Of a DNA stretch of 64,000 nucleotides, positions 44,073 through 53,189 are shown piece by piece; position 1 is the stretch's first letter, and the number at the start of each line of letters is the position of its first letter. The translations under genes and the position numbers were made by a program. The notes under the pieces are model-generated. The model did not search any database. It was not told where the DNA came from and saw nothing but the letters and a program-made list of their open reading frames with translations. This DNA is from an uncultured Bacteroidales bacterium (lineage in GTDB: Bacteria > Bacteroidota > Bacteroidia > Bacteroidales > UBA932), in assembly GCA_944326255.1 (NCBI GenBank), contig CALVDG010000009.1:1-64000 (forward strand), read 5' to 3'.

Positions 44073-44107
44073 AATAAAAAAACCGCACCCTCTGATTGAG
44101 TGCGGCT
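44073..44107 (-). terminator. Terminator of rpmE, right copy of a 35-bp direct repeat
   Basis: A stem CCGCAC / GTGCGG (44083-44088 and 44100-44105) is preceded by seven A, giving a T run for rpmE on the minus strand. It differs from 42339-42373 at two positions only. Confidence 0.8.
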
Positions 44108-44130
44108 CTGCTGTATCCTGAAGAAGTGTA

Positions 44131-44382
44131 TTACTTCTGACGGTTCTTGTAACGCTGATAGAACTTGTCCACGCGGCCGGCGGTGTCCACCAGTTTCATC
44201 TTTCCGGTATAGAAAGGATGAGAGGTGTTGGAAATCTCGACCTTTACGAGCGGATAGGTGACACCCTCAATATCTATGGTCTCCCTGGTGTTGACACAGG
44301 AACGGGTGATGAACACATGCTCGTTGGACATATCCTTGAATGCTACAAGACGGTAGGATTCGGGATGTATACCTTTTTTCAT
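44131..44382 (-). CDS. rpmE2: 50S ribosomal protein L31, type B
   Basis: The 83-residue protein begins [19 protein letters not shown] and contains [29 protein letters not shown]. The zinc cysteines of type A L31 are absent, so this is the zinc-independent type B form. It is a single-gene unit with a full consensus promoter. Confidence 0.96.
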   Translation of the reverse strand: MKKGIHPESYRLVAFKDMSNEHVFITRSCVNTRETIDIEGVTYPLVKVEISNTSHPFYTGKMKLVDTAGRVDKFYQRYKNRQK

Positions 44383-44410
44383 CTCTAAATGTTTTATTGG
44401 TTTCGGGCTG

Positions 44411-44441
44411 CAAAAATATACATATTTTTCTTATTCACAAA
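44411..44441 (-). promoter_or_regulatory. Full consensus promoter of rpmE
   Basis: The minus strand has TTTG (44441-44438), 19 bases, then TATTTTTG (44418-44411), 28 bases before the ATG. The next stretch, 44442-44520, holds no recognisable element. Confidence 0.75.
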
Positions 44442-44520
44442 AAGATTTGCCGAATTCGATTTCAGAGAGCCGCACATTACAGTGCCACGCTCCATCCAGC
44501 GCACAAGCCTATGCACCAGT

Positions 44521-45390
44521 TCAATCAGCATATTTTATCTCCCGCTTCTCTATCTTCACGGGTATGGTGCCGCCATCCTGATATGTAAGACGCTCTATCC
44601 AGTTTCCGCGGGAGTCCAGCGTTCTTTCAAATCGGAAAACAGTAGTACGGGCCTCTCCTGAGAGAACCATATCGGAACAGAATCCTTTGTCATCATACTC
44701 CATAGAACTCTCCATCTTACCGAAAAGCATGCTGTCCGAGTACACGGAATCCCTGCGTCCCGTAGAGTCGTAGCTCATCCTGAACTCACTCAGTTTCTTA
44801 TCCTTCAGGGAATACATGATATTTCCGGTATTGTACCCGCGCTCATCATATGTCATAATACGGTATCCTGCCGGCTGGTCCTCCTTGAAAGAATAATCCA
44901 CCTTGATACTGTCGTCTCCGAAATATCTGTACACCTCATACTTCTTCAGGCTGTCCTCGGCATCCGTAACTCTCATCGAATACAGGCGTCCTCCCTTATA
45001 CGTGTATACAGTCTTCTCCAGCAAGCCCTTGGAAGACGACACCAGTTCTGTCTCCATAAGCTGTCCCTTGTCATTGTATACTGATGTCTGCTCAGAGACA
45101 CAGTTCCCATCTTTATTGAAACGGCGCAGAAGTGTGGCATTACCGTCACCGTTGAACTCCACATAGATATTGTTCGACATGGGATCTATGTCTCCGGCCT
45201 TGTAACCGTCCTTAGTAGAATCCACCTTATAGGACACTGTCCTCAAAGACAGCACATTTCCTCTCAGTTCATACTTGGACGCATCGGTTTCCTGAACAGG
45301 TGACCAGGAATTACACGAAACAACGGCCAACGCCGACAGGCCGGCCAACGCGGCCGCCCCTAATCTCAGATATTTTCTCATATTTGTCAT
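44521..45390 (-). CDS. Lipoprotein with YD-like repeats
   Basis: The start at 45390 (MTNMRKYLRLG) or the ATG at 45381 gives a lipoprotein signal with LSALAVVSC. The residues after the cysteine (NSWSPV) are not acidic, so unlike lipoproteins A-D it may face the periplasm. The mature part has repeated short strands of the YD/RHS type: FNGDGNATLLRRFNKDGN, VYNDKGQLMETELV, TYDERGYNTGNIMY and EYDDKGFCSDMV. Function unknown. It begins 1 base after the NamZ-like gene stops and is the last gene of the long Bat-glmM operon. Confidence 0.7.
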   Translation of the reverse strand: MTNMRKYLRLGAAALAGLSALAVVSCNSWSPVQETDASKYELRGNVLSLRTVSYKVDSTKDGYKAGDIDPMSNNIYVEFNGDGNATLLRRFNKDGNCVSEQTSVYNDKGQLMETELVSSSKGLLEKTVYTYKGGRLYSMRVTDAEDSLKKYEVYRYFGDDSIKVDYSFKEDQPAGYRIMTYDERGYNTGNIMYSLKDKKLSEFRMSYDSTGRRDSVYSDSMLFGKMESSMEYDDKGFCSDMVLSGEARTTVFRFERTLDSRGNWIERLTYQDGGTIPVKIEKREIKYAD

Positions 45391-45391
45391 A

Positions 45392-46531
45392 TTAGTTGTT
45401 AATTGTCCTGAATGTCTTGACACGCACGAGCTGCTCGTCATACAGCATATAACGGCGGGCTTTCCGTATCCATTTCTGTTCCTCCACCTTGATATGCTCC
45501 TTGAGATCTGTCCACGTGGCAACGCCTTTCACATAAGAGCCCATGACATCGTCTCCAGCCACTGAGCGGAAACCGGATGTGTCCACCGGAAGACCGTCCG
45601 CCACCAGTTGCCGCATGATTCTCAGCGCGTGGGCCGTCGAATGATACGGCACCCCTGGCCTCGGCAGCATCTGGAAACCGTAGCAGACCTCATCCTTATA
45701 TCTGCCGAAACGCGGGGTAAACACCGTCTTGCGCAGGAATACTCCGGCATCGGAGAATCCGGACACATCGGCCTGTCTCAGATAACGTTCCATATACGGA
45801 GCCCCGAAGAGTTCGTAAGGCCGGGCCGTCCCCTCCCCATAACTCAGGTCCGTACCCGAAAGCAGTATCATGCCGCAATAAAAGTTCGATGTGAACAGTC
45901 CGGGGACATCCGGCCTGGGCGGAATACTCCACGGCATCAGATACTGGGTCGCCGGACGTACCATATAGGAGATGATATGCAGCGGGAACCTGGCCCCCAG
46001 CTCCGAATAGAAGAGGTTTGCCAGTTCTCCCAGGGTCAGGCCGTGCCGGTGCAGGATCCCGTCACTGGCGGTACCCTCCACCCACCGGCCGCAGATGTTC
46101 TCCCTGTCCAGGATATACATCGACACAGAGAGGCCGTCATGATGGATTACTCTGAATATCTCATGCAGCAGCGCGGTCATACTGTCGTATCTGGAGCCGG
46201 TATCCTGATACTCTACGATGAGCGCATCGATGTCCTCCAGAGCACTCCGGTCCACAGGCGTGCCCGTCAGAAGCGGCACGAACTCACAGCCGTCAAGTCC
46301 AAGACCGGAATACCTGGCGGCTCCGGCAGGAGAACCCGCATCGGATTCTCCGAAAATACCGGCTGCCGGATAAAATATTTTCTTCAGGCTGCCCCTGCGG
46401 TAAAGACTCTCAAACAGATACTCTTCTGTCTCAGGATTCCAGGCAGACTGGTTGCACAGCACGGCAAGCCGACCTTTGCGCAGCACGACATCTTCCTGAC
46501 GGTCCAGGGGCGTTGTTCGGAACGAGAACAT
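45392..46531 (-). CDS. DUF1343 / NamZ-like protein, motifs partly degenerate
   Basis: The 379-residue protein matches the DUF1343 family, which includes the exo-beta-N-acetylmuramidase NamZ. It has VEYQDTGSRYDSM for the usual QDxGxRFYTY, ILDRENICGRWVEG for LDRPNPxxGxxVEG, and HGLTLGELANLFY. Where active members have PEHG it reads FYPAAGIFGES, so the conserved Glu-His pair is missing. There is no signal peptide, although muramidases of this family usually act outside the cytoplasm. It may be an inactive or changed enzyme in peptidoglycan recycling. It lies 2 bases after glmM and 1 base before the YD lipoprotein. Confidence 0.7.
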   Translation of the reverse strand: MFSFRTTPLDRQEDVVLRKGRLAVLCNQSAWNPETEEYLFESLYRRGSLKKIFYPAAGIFGESDAGSPAGAARYSGLGLDGCEFVPLLTGTPVDRSALEDIDALIVEYQDTGSRYDSMTALLHEIFRVIHHDGLSVSMYILDRENICGRWVEGTASDGILHRHGLTLGELANLFYSELGARFPLHIISYMVRPATQYLMPWSIPPRPDVPGLFTSNFYCGMILLSGTDLSYGEGTARPYELFGAPYMERYLRQADVSGFSDAGVFLRKTVFTPRFGRYKDEVCYGFQMLPRPGVPYHSTAHALRIMRQLVADGLPVDTSGFRSVAGDDVMGSYVKGVATWTDLKEHIKVEEQKWIRKARRYMLYDEQLVRVKTFRTINN

Positions 46532-46533
46532 AA

Positions 46534-47925
46534 TCAGCCTATTATCGTCTTAACCATAGAGATGACATCGGTGGCTATCCTCTCAGCCCCGGCCTCGTCC
46601 TCAGCCTCGGAATAGACCCTGATGATCGGCTCGGTATTGGAGCGGCGCAGATGCACCCACATCCTCTCTCTGTCAAAGTCTATCTTGACTCCGTCGATAT
46701 CGGTGATGCGCTCGGAGGCGTAGGCTTTCTTCACCTCTTCCAGCACCTTGTCTATCAAATCCTTGTCGGACAACTCTATTCTGTTCTTGGAGATAGAGTA
46801 GCGGGGCAGGGATTCCCTCAGCGCGGAGACCTTCTTTCCCGACTCGGCTATGCTGCTCAGGAACAATGCTATGCCTATCAGCGCATCCCGGCCGTAATGC
46901 AGGTCCGGCACTATGACACCCCCGTTGCCCTCGCCGCCTATAACGGCTCCGGTACGCTTCATCTCGGCGGTCACATTGACCTCTCCCACTGCCGACGCCG
47001 TATAAGTGCATCCGCGGGCCTCGGTCACATCCCGCAGAGCACGGGACGAGGAGAGATTGGAGACTGTAGGGCCGGGCCGCTTGGAAAGCACATAGTCAGC
47101 GACAGAGACAAGGGTGTACTCCTCTCCGAAGAAACTGCCGTCCTCGCAGACCAGGGCCAGACGGTCTACGTCCGGATCCACGGCTATACCCAGATCGGCT
47201 TTCTCCTCAGCTACTGTGCGGCATAGATCCACCAGATGGGACGGAAGGGGCTCCGGATTGTGCGCAAACTGTCCGGTAGGCTCGCAGTTAAGCTTTACGC
47301 ACTCCACGCCCAAAGCGTCCAGCAGTCCGGGTACGGCGATGCCGCCGACTGAATTGACCGCATCCAGTACAGTCTTGAAATGCGCTTTTCTTATAGCTTC
47401 CCTGTTCACCAGCGGATGGGCCAGCACGGCCTGTATATGAGCGTCTGTAAAATCCTTTTCCACATACGAGCCGAGAGAGTCCACGCCGCAGTATTCAAAC
47501 CTCTCCTCCCCGGCAATCCGTACAAGCTCGGCACCCTCGGCCGCATTGAGGAACTCCCCGTGCTCATTGAGCAGTTTCAGGGCATTCCACTGCCTGGGAT
47601 TGTGAGAAGCAGTAAGTATGATGCCTCCGTCGGCCTTCTCGAATATCACGGCCATCTCCACAGTAGGCGTGGAAGCCAGGCCGGCGTTGACCACGTCTAT
47701 GCCGCAGGCTCTGAGAGTCCCGCAGACTATCTCGTCCACCATAGGGCCGGAGATGCGCGCATCCCTTCCGACCACGACTTTCAGCCTGCAGTCCGTACCT
47801 TTTGCACGGAGCAGCATCGAGGCGTATGCCGATACGAATTTAACAATATCCAGAGGTGTAAGCGATTCTCCACAAGTTCCTCCGACAGTGCCTCTGATAC
47901 CGGAGATGGATTTAATAAGTGTCAT
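46534..47925 (-). CDS. glmM: Phosphoglucosamine mutase
   Basis: GlmM converts glucosamine 6-phosphate to glucosamine 1-phosphate for UDP-GlcNAc and peptidoglycan synthesis. The 463-residue protein has the phosphoserine loop TASHNP (Ser107), the magnesium loop DPDVDRLAL, the sugar-binding GEGNGG loop, and the phosphate-binding RRSNTEPIIRVY near the end. The reading NPRQWNALK fits Bacteroidota phosphoglucosamine/phosphomannomutase proteins; a phosphomannomutase role cannot be excluded. It is 12 bases downstream of batE in the same run. Confidence 0.88.
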   Translation of the reverse strand: MTLIKSISGIRGTVGGTCGESLTPLDIVKFVSAYASMLLRAKGTDCRLKVVVGRDARISGPMVDEIVCGTLRACGIDVVNAGLASTPTVEMAVIFEKADGGIILTASHNPRQWNALKLLNEHGEFLNAAEGAELVRIAGEERFEYCGVDSLGSYVEKDFTDAHIQAVLAHPLVNREAIRKAHFKTVLDAVNSVGGIAVPGLLDALGVECVKLNCEPTGQFAHNPEPLPSHLVDLCRTVAEEKADLGIAVDPDVDRLALVCEDGSFFGEEYTLVSVADYVLSKRPGPTVSNLSSSRALRDVTEARGCTYTASAVGEVNVTAEMKRTGAVIGGEGNGGVIVPDLHYGRDALIGIALFLSSIAESGKKVSALRESLPRYSISKNRIELSDKDLIDKVLEEVKKAYASERITDIDGVKIDFDRERMWVHLRRSNTEPIIRVYSEAEDEAGAERIATDVISMVKTIIG

Positions 47926-47937
47926 AGTCCTTAAAGT

Positions 47938-48708
47938 TTATATTATTTCTACATCTTCTGCTTCCATCCAGCCCTGCCTGCCGTCCGACAGTTCTATTCG
48001 GTACCACTCTCCCAGAGATTCCAGCACGGATATCCTGGTTCCCTCGTGCAGAATAAAGAGAGATTGGTCCGTAGAGCCGGGTGAGCTTTTGACACTGCTT
48101 ACGGGTACGGTCACCACCGCCTCACCGTCAGACTCCAGAGCGGAGCGCAGGTTGAAAGCAAACACAGCGGATATTATCGTCATCAACAGGGCTGCCACAG
48201 CCAGGGCGAAAGCTGTCTTGCGCAGTGCCGGCGAGCCCCCGAAGCGGAACAGCAGCACCATTACTGCTGTAACCAGGAACAGGGCCAGCGCAATCCAGGC
48301 CCAGGCATCGGAGGACACCGTATCCCGGAATGCCTTTATCCATGTCAGCAGGATAAACTCCGGCACCTCGTCAATCCTGTCCAGGGTGTACTCCCGGGCT
48401 ATCGCCAGGTTGACCTGCGCGTCCTCGTAGGAAGGATCCAGTTTGAGAGCCCTCTCATAATAGAGTATGGACTGCCCGAGGCAGTTGCCCAGCTTATAGT
48501 AGCAGTTGCCTATATTGTAATACAGTTCCCTGGAGACATAACCCTCCGCCTCCAAAGCGGAGAAGCAGTCCAGAGCCGCCTGATAATTCTCTTCCGTATA
48601 GTCCTTGACCGCCTGATTCCAGAGCGAGTCGGCATCCTGTGCGGACAGCCATGCCGCCGACACTGTAAGGATGCCAAATATTATCATTATGCGTTTCATC
48701 TTACTCAA
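47938..48708 (-). CDS. batE: BatE-like protein with TPR and SH3 domains
   Basis: The 256-residue protein has a signal peptide (ending WLSAQ), TPR repeats (about 25-105; LYYNIGNCYYKLGN), two membrane helices (about 132-152 and 162-184) and a C-terminal bacterial SH3 domain (about 193-256; VSSVKSSPGSTDQSLFILHEGTRI and GRQGWMEAEDVEII). This is the BatE layout of the Bacteroides aerotolerance operon. Its ATG overlaps the batD stop by 4 bases. The exact molecular role of Bat proteins is not settled. Confidence 0.85.
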   Translation of the reverse strand: MSKMKRIMIIFGILTVSAAWLSAQDADSLWNQAVKDYTEENYQAALDCFSALEAEGYVSRELYYNIGNCYYKLGNCLGQSILYYERALKLDPSYEDAQVNLAIAREYTLDRIDEVPEFILLTWIKAFRDTVSSDAWAWIALALFLVTAVMVLLFRFGGSPALRKTAFALAVAALLMTIISAVFAFNLRSALESDGEAVVTVPVSSVKSSPGSTDQSLFILHEGTRISVLESLGEWYRIELSDGRQGWMEAEDVEII

Positions 48709-50498
48709 CTTTCTATATCCGATATCACTTTCTCCGCCTGACGGTAATCTGCCTCCATGGCCTCAGAACCGCTGGACGGTGCGTAGCGGGCGTACTCACA
48801 GGCATCCAGTACCTCGAACAGGGCTTTGACCACTGCCTCGTCCCTGCCCCGAGCCCGCAGTTCCTCCTCTATCCTCTCCCGGCTGAGTTCCGATACGGGA
48901 AGCATCAGCTTGTCAGAGATATAGCCTTCTATGGCCTTGTGCAGTTCCTCGTAGAACGCCGTATAGAGATTCTGCCTGAGGAAGGCGGAGGCATTTTTAA
49001 GTCTTGCCCTGGCCACCTTCATGGCCTTGCGGTTACGGCTGCCGGCCACGTCCCTGCGGAGAGCGGCACTTCTTACCAGATATACCCATGCTCCTGCAGT
49101 ACACAGCAGTATCACTATCGGGACAATATAGATTACGGGAGTGTCCACCAGAAGCCGGGGTTCCTTACGCAGGCCGGAGGGAGAAGCCGATATGAAACGG
49201 ATATCCTCTCCCAGGCTCTTGACACTCTGTTTGTTGACTCCTGACGACACCACCGCCGCATCAGTCCGCTGTCCCTGTCCTACCTTCAGTGTCAGAGGAC
49301 CGGATGACAGTGTCCTATAACGCCCGGAGGCTATGTCATAATACGAGAACTCCACCGGCGCGATATCATACTCGCCGGGGACTCTGGGGATGAAAGGATA
49401 CTCAAAAGTCACAGTACCTGACGCGCCGGCATCTCCGGTCGAGACCTTTTCCGTCTTCTTCACGTCATAAGCCTCAAAATCCGAGGGGAATCTCACTTCC
49501 GGGGTACTGACAAGATTGATGTTGCCTGTTCCGGATATCACCACTTTCAGAGACGCAGCCTCATGCGCGGCCACACTGTCGGAACTGAAACCGGCCGACA
49601 GCCTGAAACTGCCCACACCTCCCGTAAACGAAGCCGGAGCCCCCGAAGGGAGAGGCGAGACCTCTATCCGCACCGGAGAGCTGGACACCCTCTTGCGGAC
49701 TGTCTGATATGTATCGAAGAAATCGTCGAAGATAGACCTGGATGCCGAAGGCTGCGAGCGCACCTGTACGAGGCAGACCAGCTCTGCCGGGTCGATGGTC
49801 ATACTGCCCGTCTGCTGGGGCAGCAGCATGTATCTGCGCAGAAGAGCGGCATTGTACACCTGCCCGTCGTAATTCTCGCGGACAAACGAAATGTTCTGAG
49901 GCGCGTCTATCTCCTGACTCCAGAAGCCGTCGAAGGACGGGAAACGGATGTCCTCAAACCCACCTATGGCCGAATTCTTAACGTACAGTTTCAGAGTAAC
50001 GGTTATCGGCTCTCCGACCACCGCCCGCGTCTTGTTGACCGTCATACGGAGCATGATATCGTCTCCGGCCCGTGGAGCCGTACCCTGCTGGGCGGGAGCC
50101 GCGCCCTTGACTACCTCGACATCAGCCGCCTCAGTAGTGTACGTCTCCTTGCCTATCTTCACGGAAGCAGGGCCTATCCGGTACTTGCCCACTGCTGTCG
50201 GCCGCAGCATGTAGGTGTAGATGCTGGAGCGGGACTGGGTGGTCTTGCCGTTTATCATCTGAAAATTGGAGGATGTGGAGGTCAACGGTCCTGCCAGCAC
50301 CTCGAAGCCCTCAAAGGACGGTGCCTCGAAAGCGGTCACACGGGCATCGCCGGTAGCCGTGAAGACCACCTTGAAATCCTCGTCCGAGGACACCACTGCG
50401 GGCACATCCACCGTAAACGAGTTCTGGGCGGCGGCAGTCACCGTCCCCAGAAGCACACATACGGATAAAAATAGATTTCTGCTGAATATTCTTGTCAT
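48705..50498 (-). CDS. batD: BatD-like protein
   Basis: The 597-residue protein has a signal peptide (SVCVLLGTVTAAAQ), several immunoglobulin-like beta domains (about 26-420; SFEGFEVLAGP and SSIYTYMLRPTAVGKYRI) and a membrane helix (about 445-463; VIYIVPIVILLCTAGAWVYLV). A cytoplasmic helical C-terminus follows (ELHKAIEGYISDKLMLPVSELSRERIEEEL). This is the BatD/oxygen-tolerance protein layout. It lies 1 base after the batB/C gene ends and overlaps batE by 4 bases. Confidence 0.87.
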   Translation of the reverse strand: MTRIFSRNLFLSVCVLLGTVTAAAQNSFTVDVPAVVSSDEDFKVVFTATGDARVTAFEAPSFEGFEVLAGPLTSTSSNFQMINGKTTQSRSSIYTYMLRPTAVGKYRIGPASVKIGKETYTTEAADVEVVKGAAPAQQGTAPRAGDDIMLRMTVNKTRAVVGEPITVTLKLYVKNSAIGGFEDIRFPSFDGFWSQEIDAPQNISFVRENYDGQVYNAALLRRYMLLPQQTGSMTIDPAELVCLVQVRSQPSASRSIFDDFFDTYQTVRKRVSSSPVRIEVSPLPSGAPASFTGGVGSFRLSAGFSSDSVAAHEAASLKVVISGTGNINLVSTPEVRFPSDFEAYDVKKTEKVSTGDAGASGTVTFEYPFIPRVPGEYDIAPVEFSYYDIASGRYRTLSSGPLTLKVGQGQRTDAAVVSSGVNKQSVKSLGEDIRFISASPSGLRKEPRLLVDTPVIYIVPIVILLCTAGAWVYLVRSAALRRDVAGSRNRKAMKVARARLKNASAFLRQNLYTAFYEELHKAIEGYISDKLMLPVSELSRERIEEELRARGRDEAVVKALFEVLDACEYARYAPSSGSEAMEADYRQAEKVISDIES

Positions 50499-50499
50499 C

Positions 50500-52197
50500 T
50501 TACCAATTTTTCTCCTTCTCTTTTGATTTCTGCTGCTCCGCCTTGGCCTTTTTCACCTTGTCCTGCGTCTGCTTTTCCTTGTCTTCTATGGCCTGGAGCA
50601 TCTGCTGGGCCGCCTGAGGAGTTATCTGGGGCTGCTGTTGCTGCTGATTCTGCTGATTGTCCTGATTCTGTTGATCCTGCTCCTTATTCTGATCCTGGTC
50701 CTGCTGATCTTTCTGATCCTGCTGCTGATTCTGGTTCTGTTGCTGTTGCTGCTGTTGCTGTTCTTTCAGCATCTTCTGCGCATATGCCAGATTGGACTTG
50801 GTCTCAAAATTATCCGGTTCAAGCCTCAGGGACTCCTTGTACGCATCCACAGCCTCCTGATACTTCTTCTGCTTCAGGGCAAGATTGCCGCTGTTGTGGA
50901 AACAGTCCGAGGCCCTGGACGGAGAGACACTCTTGAGAGAGTCACCCAGTCCCTTAAGATACAGTTCAGCCTCACTGTAGCTTTCCGTCCTGTAAAGGGC
51001 ATTGCCGAGATTGTACTTGGCGGTTATCGATGTGGAGTCCTCAACCAGAGCACGTTTGTAGTCCAGCTCCGCCTCCCGGAACTCACCTTTCTTGAACTCC
51101 CGGTTGCCGGCCCTGACCTCCGAACGGTCGCTCTGAGCCTGGAGCATCACTGGCGACGCCAGCATCAGGATAAGCACGGCCACCATCCCCTTCCCGCCCC
51201 CGAAGAGGCTCCTGCGGTTGCGGGTGTCCGATATCATAAACTCTATCAACATAAATATCAATGCTATGGCAAAGAAATACATATACTGCTCGTCATACTC
51301 CTCGAAGACCACCGACTGGAAGTCCTTCTCGTCCAGGCTGCGGATCTCGTCAATCACCGGATTGAGTCCGAACTCGGTGTTGCCGGCCCTGACATAAAGT
51401 CCCTTGCCGGCCGAAGCCACCTCTTTCAGTGTCGCCTCGTCCAGACGGGTCACCACGATATTGCCGTCCTTGTCCTTCAGCAGCTCGCCGTCCACCGGTA
51501 TGGGCTTGCCCTCCGGCGAGCCGACTCCGATGCAGAACACCCGTGCCCCCATATCCACCGCATCCCTGGCCGCAGCCACCGGGTCGTCCTCGTGGTTCTC
51601 GCCGTCGGTTATCAGGATGATGGCGCGGCTGTTCTCACTCTCGGATGTAAAACTCTTGATGGCCGTCCTGATGGCCTCTCCCATCGCCGTACCCTGAACC
51701 GGCACTGACTCCGTGGTGATGGAACTGAGAAATATCTTGGCCGAGACATAGTCCGAAGTGACAGGCAGCTGCACAAACGACTCTCCGGCAAAGATTATCA
51801 GACCGATACGGTCTCCCTGAAGCTCATCCACCAGCTTGGATATCGCCAGCTTCGCCCTTTCCAGACGGTTGGGCGAGTAATCCTCCGCCAGCATGGAGTT
51901 GGAGACATCCAGCACCACCATGATCTCCGCTCCCCTCACCTGCTTTTCCTTCAGTATGGCTCCCAGCTGAGGCCTGGCCATACCTATGGCAAAGAACAGC
52001 AGGGCCAGCGAGATGAGTGTAAGCTTCAGCCAGCCCTTGCGCCTGGGCACCAGCGGTGCCAGGGAGCTGACCAGGTCCGGGTCTCCGAAACGGGCTATAC
52101 GTCTCTTCCTCCATCTGCGCATCAGCCAGTAGGCTATGTACATCAGGGGGATGAGCAGTATCAACAACAGATATAAAGGTTGTGCCAGGTAAATCAT
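50500..52197 (-). CDS. Fused BatB-BatC protein: von Willebrand A domain plus TPR
   Basis: The first 330 residues are BatB: two N-terminal membrane helices (about 6-24 and 57-76), a VWA domain with MIDAS motif DVSNS (97-101), and a helix (about 312-325). Then comes MVAVLILMLASPVMLQAQ (from Met338), which looks exactly like a BatC signal peptide. TPR repeats follow (about 360-475) and then a Gln/Asn/Asp-rich tail with a Lys/Glu-rich end. BatB and BatC are usually separate genes; here they are joined in one 565-residue frame. An internal start at 51186 (Met338) would give a BatC-sized product of 228 residues, so both forms may be made. It overlaps batA by 4 bases. Confidence 0.85.
   Translation of the reverse strand: MIYLAQPLYLLLILLIPLMYIAYWLMRRWRKRRIARFGDPDLVSSLAPLVPRRKGWLKLTLISLALLFFAIGMARPQLGAILKEKQVRGAEIMVVLDVSNSMLAEDYSPNRLERAKLAISKLVDELQGDRIGLIIFAGESFVQLPVTSDYVSAKIFLSSITTESVPVQGTAMGEAIRTAIKSFTSESENSRAIILITDGENHEDDPVAAARDAVDMGARVFCIGVGSPEGKPIPVDGELLKDKDGNIVVTRLDEATLKEVASAGKGLYVRAGNTEFGLNPVIDEIRSLDEKDFQSVVFEEYDEQYMYFFAIALIFMLIEFMISDTRNRRSLFGGGKGMVAVLILMLASPVMLQAQSDRSEVRAGNREFKKGEFREAELDYKRALVEDSTSITAKYNLGNALYRTESYSEAELYLKGLGDSLKSVSPSRASDCFHNSGNLALKQKKYQEAVDAYKESLRLEPDNFETKSNLAYAQKMLKEQQQQQQQQNQNQQQDQKDQQDQDQNKEQDQQNQDNQQNQQQQQPQITPQAAQQMLQAIEDKEKQTQDKVKKAKAEQQKSKEKEKNW
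50628..50768 (-). repeat. Low-complexity CAG/CAA-rich coding repeat
   Basis: The end of the batB/C gene encodes a Gln-rich stretch mixed with Asn, Asp, Lys and Glu. The DNA consists of near-repeats of CTG/TTG/ATC triplets on the plus strand. It is prone to slippage, so its length may vary between strains. Confidence 0.75.
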
Positions 52198-53189
52198 GCT
52201 ATCCTCCTTGCTGCAAAAATTCTCAAAACTATCTCCAGCAGGAACGCGGCCAGGGCCCAGATGGCAAAGCGGCCGAACTCCTCGGTATAGACGGGGAAGG
52301 AGTCCACTGTGATCTTGACCTTCTCCATCTTATTGATCTCATCGTAGATCTGCATCAGTTTGGTATTGTCGGTGGCCCTGAAATACGAGCCGCCCGTCTC
52401 CTCGGCTATCTGCCGGAGCAGATCCTCGTCTATCTCCACCTTCACGTCCATGACCCTCACTCCGAACGGGGTCATCACCGGGTACGGAGCGGTACCCATG
52501 GCGCCTACACCTATCGTATAGACCCTGATTCCGTAGGTCTCGGCTATCTCGGCGGCTGTCAGAGGCGTCACCTCTCCCCTGTTGTTCACTCCGTCTGTAA
52601 GCAGTATCACCACCCGGCTCTTGGCCTGGGAGTCCTTCAGACGGGCCACTGCATTGGCCAGACCGTTGCCGATGGCTGTTCCGTCGTCTATCAGACCGCA
52701 TTCTATGTCGTTGATGAGATTGATAAGCGTGGCCCGGTCAGTAGTCAGAGGACACTGCGTATAGCTCTCTCCGGCAAACACGACCACACCTATGCGGTCG
52801 GAGGGCCTCTGGGATATGAACTCTATGGCTATGCTCTTTGCGGCCTCGATGCGGTCAGGGGTGAAATCCCTGGCCAGCATACTGGTGGACACGTCCAGCG
52901 CCAGGACTATGTCTATGCCCTCCGAGTCCGTCCTGGTAACATTGGAGGAGGTCTTCGGCCTGGCTATGGCCACGATAAGCAGGGCCACCGCTATCATCCT
53001 GAGCACAAAGGGCAGATGACGCAGCACCCCGGCCGCCCCGGCACTTTTCCGGGACAGAGGAGCCGTCGTGGACATGACGACGTAGGGCCGCTTCTTGCGG
53101 AGCTGCCGCCACACATACAGTGCGGCCATGGGTATCAGGAGCAGTTCCAGATACAGCAGCGATGGATATTGGAAGAAAAAGTCATTCAT
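52194..53189 (-). CDS. batA: BatA-like protein with von Willebrand A domain
   Basis: The 331-residue protein begins MNDFFFQYPSLLYLELLLIP, a membrane helix, and has a second helix (about 58-76). A VWA domain follows with MIDAS motif ALDVSTSM, FAGESYTQCPLTTD and ILLTDGVNNRGEV, then a C-terminal membrane helix (about 305-325). The start at 53189 is supported by this N-terminus and by an 8-base overlap with the previous gene. VWA domains bind partner proteins through a metal ion. BatA probably works with BatB and the MoxR ATPase upstream. Confidence 0.9.
   Translation of the reverse strand: MNDFFFQYPSLLYLELLLIPMAALYVWRQLRKKRPYVVMSTTAPLSRKSAGAAGVLRHLPFVLRMIAVALLIVAIARPKTSSNVTRTDSEGIDIVLALDVSTSMLARDFTPDRIEAAKSIAIEFISQRPSDRIGVVVFAGESYTQCPLTTDRATLINLINDIECGLIDDGTAIGNGLANAVARLKDSQAKSRVVILLTDGVNNRGEVTPLTAAEIAETYGIRVYTIGVGAMGTAPYPVMTPFGVRVMDVKVEIDEDLLRQIAEETGGSYFRATDNTKLMQIYDEINKMEKVKITVDSFPVYTEEFGRFAIWALAAFLLEIVLRIFAARRIA

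Noticed and set aside
50628..50768. Possible CRISPR-like or satellite repeat
   Set aside because: The periodicity is three bases, inside a Gln-rich coding tail, with no spacers.
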